Shown: positions 18,223-26,241, counted from the stretch's first letter. The stretch is 53,089 nucleotides of DNA from an uncultured Bacteroides sp. (GCA_944322335.1 CALUOU010000006.1:1-53089), one strand, 5' to 3'. Program-made: numbers and translations. Notes: a model not told the origin generated them from the letters alone.

Positions 18223-19579
18223 ATGAAAAACGTTACAACCGCATCCTTCCTCCTGACATGCTGCATCCTCGCAGGCTGCCTGCTCGGCAGCTGTTCGTCC
18301 GGCCAGAAGAAGGAAAAAGAGTTTTATGAAGCCATCGACAACGACAACCTCAGCGAAGCGAAAAGCGTGCTGCGCGAGATGGACGGATCTGAGAAATACA
18401 AGTGCGCGGAAGTGCTGGTCGAAGAATACATTGACGCAGGCGAAGTGCAGGAAGCCGTCAACGTCTATGAGCGCATCACGCCGAACCATTGCTCCACCTA
18501 CGAGATGCAGTACGAAAGCCTCCATGGGCACGACGGCTACGAGACACGGGTAACGAAACTGCTCTATCAGGCACTGATCGAGAACGGAGAGTTTGACAAA
18601 GCCTGGAGCTATCACCCGCTCGACTATCAGGACGAGAACTACCCCGGCAACGCAAAGTGCTATTTCAGCTACCTGTCTGACGTGCTGGTCCACCTCTGCC
18701 AGACCGGCCGCCAGCCGGAAGCGCAGCAGTTTCTCGACACCAAGGGGCTGTGGTTTCAAAAGAACGTGGACAACTCCGAATGGGTGGAGGACTATGCCCA
18801 ATACACTTACCGGAACATGATCGGCCAGCTGCAGTCCATCCTCAACAACAACTACATCAGCTCGCCCCCTGCAAGCGATTCAGGTCCAGGCGGGAACACC
18901 GGAAAGACAACACTGCTCGAACGGCGCACGGCCTACCCCATCTACCTGATGCCGGGCGACGTGTTGCACTATGAGGTCGAGGCGCAACAGGCGGTCAGTG
19001 TGAGGATCTGCAACGCCGACGCGCAAAGCGTGCTGAGACGCTACAGCCGAAAAGCCGTGAGCGACTCGCTGAAGATAGACTATGCAGCCATCTACCTGCT
19101 GGAGATAGACCCCGGAAAGGGAAGGCAGTATGTCACCTCCAGCCTCACGTTCACACCCGCCCCCGGCACACCGGCCGCCCGCCCCAGAGTGTCTTCCGAA
19201 CAGGTGGCCTGCGCGCATCGACATCCTCGGCATACCGGTGTATGAGGGAAGCCGCTCATCGGGCATCATCGCCTCGCTGCTGGACGACAACCGCCCCATC
19301 CGTGAGGAAGACGCGTACTGCAACCTCTATGTATTCCGCAACCAAGCGGACGCGCGGAGCTTCCAGGACGGCAAGAGCGTCTCTTCCCTGAAATACGATG
19401 TGGACTATTCCACCCTCGGTACCCAGTCGTGCAACGGATGCATCCCGGCCAACAGCTCGAAGACCATCTACTTCGGCTTTGAGAACGAGCGCATGCGCTA
19501 CACCAACTACCTCTGGCTGGAGGCGGTGACGACAGGGAACTCCACGGAGTATTACAAATATGTGTATTCCATCCGCTAA
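18223..19579 (+). pseudogene. Frameshifted lipoprotein gene (TPR-like N-terminal part)
   Basis: Two overlapping reading frames, 18223-19245 and 19130-19579, look like one gene of about 450 codons split by a +1 frameshift. The first encodes a lipoprotein signal (LLTCCILAGCLLGSCSSG), a charged helical repeat region resembling TPRs (about 30-205) and a beta-rich part (YPIYLMPGDVLHYEVEAQQA), then runs out of frame into a basic tail (AHRHPRHTGV). The second continues with RIDILGIPVYEGSRSSGI, LYVFRNQADARSF and FGFENERMRYTNYLWLEA to a natural stop. The overlap (19130-19245) is Pro/Ala-rich and contains a CCCCC run near 19157 where slippage is plausible. Sequencing error, true mutation or programmed shift cannot be separated here. 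I do not recognise the family. Confidence 0.7.
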
Positions 19580-19639
19580 GACCGCTTCGGCGGAGGGGAT
19601 AAGTGAAACAATGCAGGGACAAGGTTGGCTTACGCTCGG

Positions 19640-19679
19640 ATCAATGCCTTTCGGTGAAACTTCACCGAGAGACATTGAT
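19640..19679. repeat. 40-nt palindromic element with GGTGAAACTTCACC core
   Basis: Arms TCGGTGAA (19651-19658) and TTCACCGA (19661-19668) are separated by AC. They are flanked, across symmetric 4-nt internal loops, by ATCAATG (19640-19646) and CATTGAT (19673-19679). It lies between the tails of two convergent genes. No U run follows on either strand, so a simple intrinsic terminator is doubtful. Confidence 0.7.
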
Positions 19680-19687
19680 GCTCTCAC

Positions 19688-19996
19688 CTATCCCTTCTTT
19701 ATAGAGACGTTTCTTCGGATAGGTTGTATCGGAACAAAGACATCATAGATCCCCACCAAAGAATCCTGCTTGCCTAAGCTCAGAAGCAGATAGGGATAGA
19801 CCAGATCGCATCCATAGAACCCTATGCTCTGAATGTAAGGAAGCTTTTCCCCTTCCAAGACGGACTCGACCGGGAACCGGGCGATGTGCCTGACGGCTCC
19901 GTTGAAACTGTTTTCGTGACGGGAGGAACAGGCTGCCAAACACAGCAGAAGGATATAAGACAGGATATGGTTAGACAAATTTCGGGAAACAGACAT
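19688..19996 (-). CDS. Short lipoprotein, probably a truncated propeller-type lipoprotein
   Basis: A 102-aa product with a clear lipoprotein signal (SNHILSYILLLCLAACSSRH). The rest (VESVLEGEKLPYIQSIGF, YLLLSLGKQDSLVGIYDVF) resembles the opening blade of the TolB-like six-bladed propeller lipoproteins common in Bacteroidales. Those run to about 350-400 aa, so this looks like a 5-prime remnant with a fortuitous end. It is flanked by a 35-nt relic repeat and a palindrome, which fits a region in decay. It could also be an intact small lipoprotein. Confidence 0.45.
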   Translation of the reverse strand: MSVSRNLSNHILSYILLLCLAACSSRHENSFNGAVRHIARFPVESVLEGEKLPYIQSIGFYGCDLVYPYLLLSLGKQDSLVGIYDVFVPIQPIRRNVSIKKG

Positions 19997-20028
19997 ACGG
20001 AAGATAGGTTATAATAATAAAACAACAA

Positions 20029-20063
20029 ATCGCCTCGCTACAGGACGACAACCGCCCCAGCCG
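20029..20063 (+). repeat. 35-nt relic copy of 19268-19302
   Basis: This stretch matches 19268-19302 at 32 of 35 positions. It encodes IASLQDDNRPSR and then a stop, compared with IASLLDDNRPIR in the frameshifted lipoprotein gene. It appears to be a fragment of a paralogue or a recombination scar. Confidence 0.75.
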
Positions 20064-20079
20064 CTGACGGACGGCGCGT

Positions 20080-22482
20080 TCAACGCACCATCCAGTCCGC
20101 CCTCTCGGCAAATTCCTCCTGCACGGCCTTCCGCCACTGGTAGACGGTGCGCCCGCCTCCGGGAGCGTCATACCAATGATTGGTGCCGACATTGCCTACG
20201 AAACGGCCGCCCCAGCCGCCCTGTTCGGGACGCTCGGCGTCGTTGATGCCGCGCAAGGAGCTGACAAGGTGGAGAAACGAAGGCGAGTCTCCCTCCCACA
20301 CGCCGGGCGACTCCGGATAGAAACCGCTTTCGGGATAGGCCAGCCCCAGCACTCCGTGCCCCTTCCGGATATGACGGTTCACCCAGTCGAGATCCGCCAA
20401 GGAAGCGTCCGAGCCGGGAGCGTTGTAAAACATGCCCTTGTAGTTCTGGACAGAGACGATCACAAACAGCTGCGGGAAGGTGTCGAGCATCCATTGCGCG
20501 GAACCGTCCTGCAAGCCGGTCAGATAGACGCGCACTTTCCCCAGCAGGGCTTCGGCCTCTTGGGGAGTGCGCGTTTGCCTGATCTTCCAGAGGGCTTGCG
20601 CCAGATCGGCGGGACCGCCCCACACGCAGAACCAGACAGGACGGGAGTCGGGCTGTTCGAGCAAGGCGATGATGCGTTCCGACGCCTCGCTGTCTTTTCC
20701 CTCACCCACGATTTCCTCCACCGGCTTGCCCCACGTGCCCGAACGTCCTTCCCAGACTTTGGCGCGAAGCGAGTCGGCTATCGGATAATACGGGTCGTGC
20801 CGCTGCAGGTTGGGCGCCACCTTTCCGTAGAGGTCAATCAGGTCGAGCAGATTCTGCTTGCGGGCCACGTTGGCAAAGGTGCCCGACGAGACCACCATTC
20901 CTTCCACATCCAGCTCGTTGGTGTAAAGCAGGAAGCGGACCATGGACTGCACATCGTCCGAATCGCTCCGCTTGTCCGCCTCGCCGAATCCCATGCCGCC
21001 GGGCACAACGTCCACCGGCGGAAAGTCGGTCAGCACCACCACACGCGGACGGGCCTGCACGCGGATGATGACCCGCCGATAGGAAGTGAGGGCAGGCGTA
21101 CCGCTGTCTGTCACCTCGCAGATCAGATGGATCTCCTTGCCCGCAGCGTCTTCGGGCAGGGTCAGGCTGATGCAGGCACTGTCAGGCCGGACGATCTCCA
21201 CAGCCCCGGCGTAAGTGCCGGCTTCCGGAAGGGGCCACCAGCGGAAGCTGAGCCGGTCGCCGTCCGGATCGGAAGACCGGGAAGCGTCCAATGTGACAGG
21301 CTTGCCCGGAAGCGTGTGGACCGTCAGAATCTCCAGTCCGCCTTGTCCGTTCACCGTCACATGCGGATTGCGGTTGCCCCGTCCGTTGGCGGCCCAGTCC
21401 ATGCGGGCGGCGAAGTTGCGGAAGATGGCGGGATAGAAATAGTTCTCATAGCGTTCCGACTCGGACTTCACCTCCGCGCTGTGGTTGGTGTAGCAGCGGG
21501 TCTCGCCGTCGGGCGTGACACCCTGTTCAAAATAGCCGCCCCAGCCGCCGTTGCCGGGCTGCTGCGGATCGCTCAGCCCGTTGGGCAAGACGTAGAGGAA
21601 AGATGGAGTGTCTCCCTCCACCCCGTTTTTATATTTCGGATAGATGCTGCCAAGGCGGCCATGGCCTTGGATGTGGTCGGCATACTCCTGCCAATGGACG
21701 CTGCCCTGATAGTTCTGCGTGAGCCAGGCACTCTCGTCCCAGATGAAAAACAGGTCGTCCGCAAAGTTTTCCAGCATCCAGTGATGGGAGCTGAGGTCGT
21801 GCTGCATGCGTTCTCCCCAGCCCACGTCCTGATCCGTGATGGTATAGATCCGAAGTTTACGGAGAAACCTTTTCAAGGCTGCGTCGCCCCGCTCCTTCCG
21901 CACCTGCCAGATGGCTTGCGCCACCGTGTTGCCTCCTCCCCAGACGGCAATCCACAACGGCCGTATGTCCGGCTCGTCGGCCAGACGGATGAGCCAGTCG
22001 CTTCCCGCCGACCGGTTGTCCTCGCCCAAGGTTGCCACGCCCAGTCCCCGGCTGCCCATCTTGCAGCGGCTGCGCAGGTAGTCGGCGCTGGGCCAGTAGC
22101 CGATGTGCTGCCGTCCTTCTTCTTGCGCCAAGGGAAGGAAATCCGTCTGTTCCGAACGCTTCATCAGGTTGGGCAAGTCGTGTTCATAAGCATTGATGAC
22201 GGTCTGCACACTGTCTGCCCACCCCGTGGGATAAAGTCCTCCGCTGCTGTTCCATCCGCTGGTGGTGATGATGGCTTCTATTTCGAATAGGTCGGCATGG
22301 GCCAGAAGGCGGACCATCGACTCCATGTCGTCCGGCTCCACATGAGTGGGACCGATGTCGGTCAAGACTACCAGACGCGGTTTCAATACTGGAGGATCTG
22401 GAGTGACGGATGCGGCCATCGCTGCCTGAAGGCTTAGGAAACAAACTGCCAAAGCCAAGCTGATAAGGAATTTCTTCTTCAT
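20080..22482 (-). CDS. Secreted protein with two tandem DUF1593 nucleoside-hydrolase-like domains
   Basis: Predicted exported protein of 800 aa; signal peptide KKKFLISLALAVCFLSLQAAMA. The first nucleoside-hydrolase-like domain begins near residue 32 (RLVVLTDIGPTHVEPDDMES) and is followed by an Ig/cadherin-like module (DASRSSDPDGDRLSFRWWPL, ICEVTDSGTPALTSYRRVII). A second copy starts near residue 476 (RVVVLTDFPPVDVVPGG, SDDVQSMVRFLLYTNELDVE) and runs to the C-terminus without a second Ig-like module. Family members are usually about half this length. Asp residues of the TD and DD motifs occupy the positions that bind calcium in nucleoside hydrolases. Substrate is unknown; a role in glycan or nucleoside use is only a guess. 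The start at 22482 is favoured because the promoter element at 22511-22518 puts the mRNA start at or after the upstream ATG (22506). Confidence 0.85.
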   Translation of the reverse strand: MKKKFLISLALAVCFLSLQAAMAASVTPDPPVLKPRLVVLTDIGPTHVEPDDMESMVRLLAHADLFEIEAIITTSGWNSSGGLYPTGWADSVQTVINAYEHDLPNLMKRSEQTDFLPLAQEEGRQHIGYWPSADYLRSRCKMGSRGLGVATLGEDNRSAGSDWLIRLADEPDIRPLWIAVWGGGNTVAQAIWQVRKERGDAALKRFLRKLRIYTITDQDVGWGERMQHDLSSHHWMLENFADDLFFIWDESAWLTQNYQGSVHWQEYADHIQGHGRLGSIYPKYKNGVEGDTPSFLYVLPNGLSDPQQPGNGGWGGYFEQGVTPDGETRCYTNHSAEVKSESERYENYFYPAIFRNFAARMDWAANGRGNRNPHVTVNGQGGLEILTVHTLPGKPVTLDASRSSDPDGDRLSFRWWPLPEAGTYAGAVEIVRPDSACISLTLPEDAAGKEIHLICEVTDSGTPALTSYRRVIIRVQARPRVVVLTDFPPVDVVPGGMGFGEADKRSDSDDVQSMVRFLLYTNELDVEGMVVSSGTFANVARKQNLLDLIDLYGKVAPNLQRHDPYYPIADSLRAKVWEGRSGTWGKPVEEIVGEGKDSEASERIIALLEQPDSRPVWFCVWGGPADLAQALWKIRQTRTPQEAEALLGKVRVYLTGLQDGSAQWMLDTFPQLFVIVSVQNYKGMFYNAPGSDASLADLDWVNRHIRKGHGVLGLAYPESGFYPESPGVWEGDSPSFLHLVSSLRGINDAERPEQGGWGGRFVGNVGTNHWYDAPGGGRTVYQWRKAVQEEFAERADWMVR

Positions 22483-22510
22483 GATAACAGGTCTTTTTAT
22501 ATTCATGCCA

Positions 22511-22518
22511 CAAAGATA
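22511..22518 (-). promoter_or_regulatory. -7 element of the double-DUF1593 gene
   Basis: Reads TATCTTTG on the minus strand, 29 nt before the ATG at 22482. The ACGCGTG array begins about 64 nt further upstream. Confidence 0.6.
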
Positions 22519-22581
22519 GGAAATAATGATGAATGATGAGTGATGATGTAATTCTTGATTCGGAAAAAGGAGGAATTTCGC

Positions 22582-22678
22582 ACGCGTGGAAAGGGGGAGT
22601 TCGCACGCGTGAAAAGGGGGGCTTCGCACGCGTGAAAAGGAAACTTCCCACGCGTGGAAAAGAAACGTTGCACGCGTG
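22582..22678. repeat. ACGCGTG tandem array, 22-23-nt period, five copies
   Basis: ACGCGTG occurs at 22582, 22605, 22628, 22650 and 22672, with steps of 23, 23, 22 and 22 nt. Each core is followed by an A/G-rich stretch (usually GAAA or GGAAA, then G-rich) and preceded by TTCGC or a similar sequence. The 8-mer CACGCGTG is self-complementary. The array lies upstream of the double-DUF1593 gene. Confidence 0.9.
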
Positions 22679-22701
22679 GGAAAGAGAGGGGCTTTTTACA
22701 A

Positions 22702-22805
22702 TCGCGGTTGTTACGACTTAATAGTCGCGGTTGCAAAGATCTTACATTGCCTGCCATAAAAAAGCGGGTAGTTGAAGGCATGTGAAACGGGGACTGTCGG
22801 GCATG
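22702..22805. repeat. Two further 23-nt repeat steps between the arrays
   Basis: TCGCGGTTG occurs at 22702-22710 and 22725-22733 (step 23). GGCATG followed by GAAA-like sequence occurs at 22777-22782 and 22800-22805 (step 23). Each is only two copies but keeps the period of the neighbouring arrays. Confidence 0.6.
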
Positions 22806-22814
22806 AAAAGAAAA

Positions 22815-22931
22815 CAAGTTGGTTTCCCGATGCAATCAAGTTGGTTTCCCGATGCAATCAAGTTGGTTTTACCGGACAATCAAGTTGATTTTGGTGAACA
22901 ATCAAGTTGGTTTCACCGGCTGGTCAAGCTG
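22815..22931. repeat. CAAGTTG tandem array, exact 22-nt period, six copies
   Basis: CAAGTTG is found at 22815, 22837, 22859, 22881 and 22903, and CAAGCTG at 22925, every 22 nt. The following GGTTT and a variable CCCGATG/ACCGGAC/GGTGAAC part complete the unit. The sequence is unrelated to the ACGCGTG array about 140 nt away. Confidence 0.9.
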
Positions 22932-23386
22932 TTTTTTTAGATCATATGCCTTGAAAGCTTCACGCCTTCACCTTGGTTCCAACATCTTGTATCTGAATGA
23001 ATTGAGGTGAAAGCAAAACTTGGCTTCATCTTTCACCCGTTTTTAGCCGGTTTCAAATGGCGGTTTCACCATAACAATATGAATGCCAACCTTTTGTGGT
23101 GAAACTTCACAGGGCAACATTCCAAAAATAGGCGTGAAACATCCAAGAAATGTGAATGATACACCGCTTTGCCCAAAGTCCGCTTGATAAAAGCTTCGGA
23201 ATGCTGCATGATCCGGGAAATATTCTGACGCAGAGTTCCACAAGTGCAAGCGTCCACAAGCAAGCCGGAGTTCAACCGCCAGCACTCACCTGTATATTAA
23301 GGAAACCAACACCTAATCACTAATACCTAACACCTAATTGCCTATACTGATTTATAACCATACCATATCAAAATAACCATCTTTTG
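22932..23386. other. Non-coding remainder of the upstream region with TTTCAC/GTGAAA motifs
   Basis: No gene recognised. GTGAAA or its complement occurs repeatedly between 23006 and 23140, including GGTGAAACTTCAC at 23098-23110, the core of the palindrome at 19640-19679. TAATCACTAATAC at 23314-23326 is the reverse complement of a spacer motif found twice at 28447-28473. Confidence 0.5.
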
Positions 23387-23418
23387 ATTGTCGGTCGAAA
23401 GAGCATTGCTTACTTTTG
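23387..23418 (+). promoter_or_regulatory. Promoter of the LuxR-type regulator
   Basis: ATTG at 23387-23390, a 20-nt spacer, then TACTTTTG at 23411-23418: a well-formed Bacteroidetes promoter. It overlaps an upstream TTG start candidate (23416), which excludes that start. Confidence 0.75.
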
Positions 23419-23439
23419 CGGCGTAATAAACAGAAGCAT

Positions 23440-24189
23440 ATGGTAGAAATAGATGATAGGTTGAGCAAAAAGTTCCATCAGCAAATGGATGGCGTATATG
23501 CACAGGACGAGGAACATCGTCTTTGTCTTGCCGCGCAGTCATACGCTATCTGTGAGAAATCCATTGCCGTGCTAAGCAATCTACGCACTGACAAAAGCCA
23601 CATTTTCTTCGGAGAATCTTGCGAGATCTTGGGATTGGGCAAATCACATACGACTCAGACGGTTGATTCGGTTTGGGAAGAAGAGATTTTCAATCGGATT
23701 CATCCTGATGACTGGAAAAAGCGTTGCCTGCAAGAACTGACTTTCTTCCGCTTGGTCTCTTCTTTCCATTCGAAAGAAATGTTTTCATGGTATCTTGAGA
23801 ACACGATGAGAATGTGTGGAAAAGACGGGGAATATCACTATTGGAGGCACCGCATCTTTTATTTTTCAGGAAACGGCCAGCAAGGGGTCAGTTATGCTCT
23901 TTGCCTCTACAACTTGACACCCGAAGACAGTGGAGGGGCTTATCTGGTAAATACGATGACGGGAGAAAAGAAACTTCTTGTGATCAATGAGGATCACATT
24001 CTTTCCGAACGTGAGAAACTTGTATTGCAGATGATACAGAACGGAAAATCCAGTAAGATGATTGCAGACAAGCTGGAAATAAGCAAGCACACCGTAGACC
24101 GCCACAGGCAGAATATCATAGCCAAACTGCGGGTGAATAACACCACCGAAGCATGTCATAAAGCAAAAAGGCTGGGATTGATTGATTAG
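23440..24189 (+). CDS. LuxR-type transcriptional regulator with PAS-like sensor part
   Basis: Cytosolic DNA-binding protein of 249 aa. The first 175 residues form a PAS-like, ligand- or redox-sensing part without recognisable catalytic motifs (FNRIHPDDWKKRCLQEL; GEYHYWRHRIFYFSG). The C-terminal LuxR/GerE helix-turn-helix spans about 182-249 (LSEREKLVLQMIQNGKSSK, IADKLEISKHTVDRHRQNI). No receiver domain is present. The start at 23440 follows from the promoter position. It probably controls the DUF1349 lipoprotein gene that starts 30 nt downstream, or genes elsewhere; the effector is unknown. Confidence 0.87.
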   Translation: MVEIDDRLSKKFHQQMDGVYAQDEEHRLCLAAQSYAICEKSIAVLSNLRTDKSHIFFGESCEILGLGKSHTTQTVDSVWEEEIFNRIHPDDWKKRCLQELTFFRLVSSFHSKEMFSWYLENTMRMCGKDGEYHYWRHRIFYFSGNGQQGVSYALCLYNLTPEDSGGAYLVNTMTGEKKLLVINEDHILSEREKLVLQMIQNGKSSKMIADKLEISKHTVDRHRQNIIAKLRVNNTTEACHKAKRLGLID

Positions 24190-24218
24190 TCGAAATAACC
24201 ATAACATTTATATTCATT

Positions 24219-24971
24219 ATGCAAAAAGAAGTTTTAGTTTTATCCGCATTGATGCTGGCGGGAGGGCTTGTATCGTGCGGAGGCAATCAACAGCAAGACA
24301 AAATGGAAATCAAACAAGAAATGACAACGGCATCCAATGACACGATCATGAAACAGTTTACAAAAGAGAACCTTTATTGGGTACGTGAGCCTAAACGCTA
24401 TTCGATTACCGACTCGGTGATTACCATTGAAACAGAACCGAATACAGACCTTTGGCAACGTACCTATTACGGATTCAGCAATGACAATGCACCCGTGTTG
24501 CAAATGAAAACCGCACGAAAATATTTTTCGTTCACGGTCAAGACTTCCTTCAACAGTTCCGCACTATTCGACCAATGTGGCATTGCCATATACTTGGACA
24601 GCGACAATTGGATGAAAGCATCCATTGAGTATGAAAATGAAGAATACCAACGGTTGGGCAGTGTGGTCACGAACAATGGTTATTCAGACTGGGCTACCCA
24701 CGATATCCCATCCTCCATACGTGAAATGTGGTATCGGTTAAGCCGTCGCGAAAGTGATTATTATATAGAAACAAGTCTCGATGGCATCAACTTCAAGCAG
24801 ATGCGTTCTTTCCATCTGTTTCATGGTGATGGTGAAATCTCGTTCGGCATCTATGCTGCAAGTCCCGTAAACCATTCTTTTACAGCCAAATTTACTGATA
24901 TGAAAATGGAAGACTGTAAATGGGAAGCATGGTCTTCAGAGGAAACAGGATTCAGCCAAACAACGAAGTAA
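24219..24971 (+). CDS. DUF1349-type lectin-fold lipoprotein
   Basis: Lipoprotein of 250 aa with signal VLVLSALMLAGGLVSC. The mature part (about 48-235) resembles the DUF1349/concanavalin-like beta-sandwich found as a carbohydrate-binding or glycosidase-associated module: FSFTVKTSFNSSALFDQCGI, YLDSDNWMKASIEYENEEY, YRLSRRESDYYIETSLDG, EISFGIYAASP. No catalytic residues were recognised. It lies in the same direction as and close to the LuxR-type regulator. Confidence 0.8.
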   Translation: MQKEVLVLSALMLAGGLVSCGGNQQQDKMEIKQEMTTASNDTIMKQFTKENLYWVREPKRYSITDSVITIETEPNTDLWQRTYYGFSNDNAPVLQMKTARKYFSFTVKTSFNSSALFDQCGIAIYLDSDNWMKASIEYENEEYQRLGSVVTNNGYSDWATHDIPSSIREMWYRLSRRESDYYIETSLDGINFKQMRSFHLFHGDGEISFGIYAASPVNHSFTAKFTDMKMEDCKWEAWSSEETGFSQTTK

Positions 24972-24984
24972 TATAAACAGCACA

Positions 24985-25068
24985 ATGAAAAAATGTATTT
25001 TTATGATCATGGCAGCTATGATGATGGCAGCCTGTGCCAACAAAAAAATGTTTTGGCGCACGGATTGA
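24985..25068 (+). pseudogene. 27-codon lipoprotein stub (probable gene remnant)
   Basis: An ATG 14 nt after the DUF1349 gene starts a frame encoding a near-perfect lipoprotein signal: basic MKK, a hydrophobic core rich in Met and Ala, and the lipobox MAAC followed by ANKK. It meets a stop after only 27 residues (end FWRTD). No continuation was found in the 150 nt downstream. It is most simply the 5-prime end of a deleted lipoprotein gene that was third in this operon. A genuine tiny lipopeptide remains possible. Confidence 0.6.
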
Positions 25069-25155
25069 TTTTAGCATAAACCGGCATCATCCGCGTCCGA
25101 AAAATGCAGTCTTATGACAGGATAGACTAAATGTAAGCAGATCTGTATAAAATAA

Positions 25156-25176
25156 GGAGAAACACGCGTCTTCTCC
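25156..25176 (-). terminator. Intrinsic terminator of efp
   Basis: Stem GGAGAA (25156-25161) with TTCTCC (25171-25176), 9-nt loop. On the minus strand it is followed by TTATTTTAT. It lies 47 nt after the efp stop. Confidence 0.65.
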
Positions 25177-25222
25177 CTGAAGACCATGTCTCTCCTTCTC
25201 TCTATATAATCAAACTCTATTA

Positions 25223-25789
25223 TTATGCCTTCACACGGCTGACATACGATCCGTCGCGGGTGTCGATCTCGATGGTCTCGCCTTCGTTGATGAAGAGCGG
25301 CACACGGACAGTCGCGCCAGACTCCACGGTAGCGGGTTTCAGCGTGTTGGTGGCAGTGTCGCCTTTCAGTCCCGGCTCGGTGTAGGTCACCTTCATCTGC
25401 ACCTTCACGGGCACATCGGCATAGAGCACCGTCTCCGTGGAAGCGTCGGACACCACGTCCACCACCATGCCTTCCAGCAGGAAGTCAACGCCGTTGATCA
25501 GGTCGTGCGCCACGGGGATCTGCTCGAAAGTCTCCTGATTCATGAAGATATAGTCCTCGCCTTCTTTATAGAGATATTGATGGGGGCGGCGTTCCACGCG
25601 CACGTCTTCCAGCTTCTCGCCGATGTTGAAGCGGCGTTCCAACACGTAGCCGTTCACCACGTCTTTCAGCTTGGTACGCATAAAAGTGTTACCCTTTCCC
25701 GGCTTTACATGCAGGAAGTCAATGCAGAAATAGAGCTTGCCGTCCATGCGGATGCAAGTTCCGATTTTAATGTCTTGAGCATTAATCAT
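25223..25789 (-). CDS. efp: Elongation factor P
   Basis: Helps the ribosome pass polyproline stretches. Full length at 188 aa with the three beta-barrel domains: KOW-like domain I (1-64) with the tip loop VKPGKGNTF, where Lys32 takes the position that is modified or contacts the P-site tRNA; domain II (about 66-128); and domain III ending IDTRDGSYVSRVKA. No modification genes (epmA, epmB, earP) lie nearby. It has a strong promoter with a leader of about 125 nt. Confidence 0.97.
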   Translation of the reverse strand: MINAQDIKIGTCIRMDGKLYFCIDFLHVKPGKGNTFMRTKLKDVVNGYVLERRFNIGEKLEDVRVERRPHQYLYKEGEDYIFMNQETFEQIPVAHDLINGVDFLLEGMVVDVVSDASTETVLYADVPVKVQMKVTYTEPGLKGDTATNTLKPATVESGATVRVPLFINEGETIEIDTRDGSYVSRVKA

Positions 25790-25921
25790 ACGTTATCGTC
25801 TTTTTTATATTATGTTATTTAAGTAATCAGTCAACCCTTACCTATGCTTTTTCAGGTCTCACATGCGCCTTTTCAGGAATATCAGAGCGGAAGCGCCACA
25901 CAGATACGGTGAATTCGGCTG

Positions 25922-25953
25922 CAAAAGTAATGCAAATCAGTAAAAAACACAAA
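25922..25953 (-). promoter_or_regulatory. Promoter of efp
   Basis: On the minus strand TTTG (25950-25953), a 20-nt spacer and TACTTTTG (25922-25929) form a consensus-like promoter. Confidence 0.8.
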
Positions 25954-25979
25954 ACTTTTGAGAGAAAATGAGTTATCGC

Positions 25980-26010
25980 TTGCTTGTTTTGAAAAAAGTC
26001 TCTATTTTTG
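25980..26010 (+). promoter_or_regulatory. Promoter of rpmH
   Basis: TTG (25980-25982), a 20-nt spacer and TATTTTTG (26003-26010). The start codon follows 44 nt later. Confidence 0.75.
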
Positions 26011-26054
26011 CACCCCGAATTCGTGAGAATAATAACATAAAAATAAGATAACCG

Positions 26055-26216
26055 ATGAAAAGAACATTTCAACCTTCGAACAGAAAGAGAAGAAACAAAC
26101 ACGGCTTCCGTGAAAGAATGGCCACAGCAAACGGCCGGAGAGTGTTGGCTGCACGTCGTGCAAAAGGCAGAAAGAAACTGACCGTTTCTGACGAATACAA
26201 TGGCGTAAAGGCATAA
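26055..26216 (+). CDS. rpmH: 50S ribosomal protein L34
   Basis: A 53-aa, highly basic protein with the L34 signature [18 protein letters not shown], then [20 protein letters not shown]. The C-terminus (LTVSDEY and a few more residues) is slightly longer than in Escherichia coli, as is usual in Bacteroidetes. It has its own promoter and a strong terminator, so it is a single-gene unit. No rnpA or dnaA is adjacent. Confidence 0.97.
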   Translation: MKRTFQPSNRKRRNKHGFRERMATANGRRVLAARRAKGRKKLTVSDEYNGVKA

Positions 26217-26241
26217 TCGTCTGCCAAATAAGACATCAAAG

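Noticed and set aside
22483-22629. N-terminal extension of the double-DUF1593 protein
   Set aside because: The extension is encoded by the repeat array and lies upstream of the promoter element; a normal signal peptide begins at 22482.
22533-22721. Protein-coding frame through the ACGCGTG array
   Set aside because: The 22-23-nt unit shifts the frame at each copy, no family features appear, and the region holds a repeat array and a promoter for the opposite strand.
22582-22931. CRISPR array
   Set aside because: Repeats are only 7-14 nt, the linkers between them are also partly conserved, and no cas gene is present.
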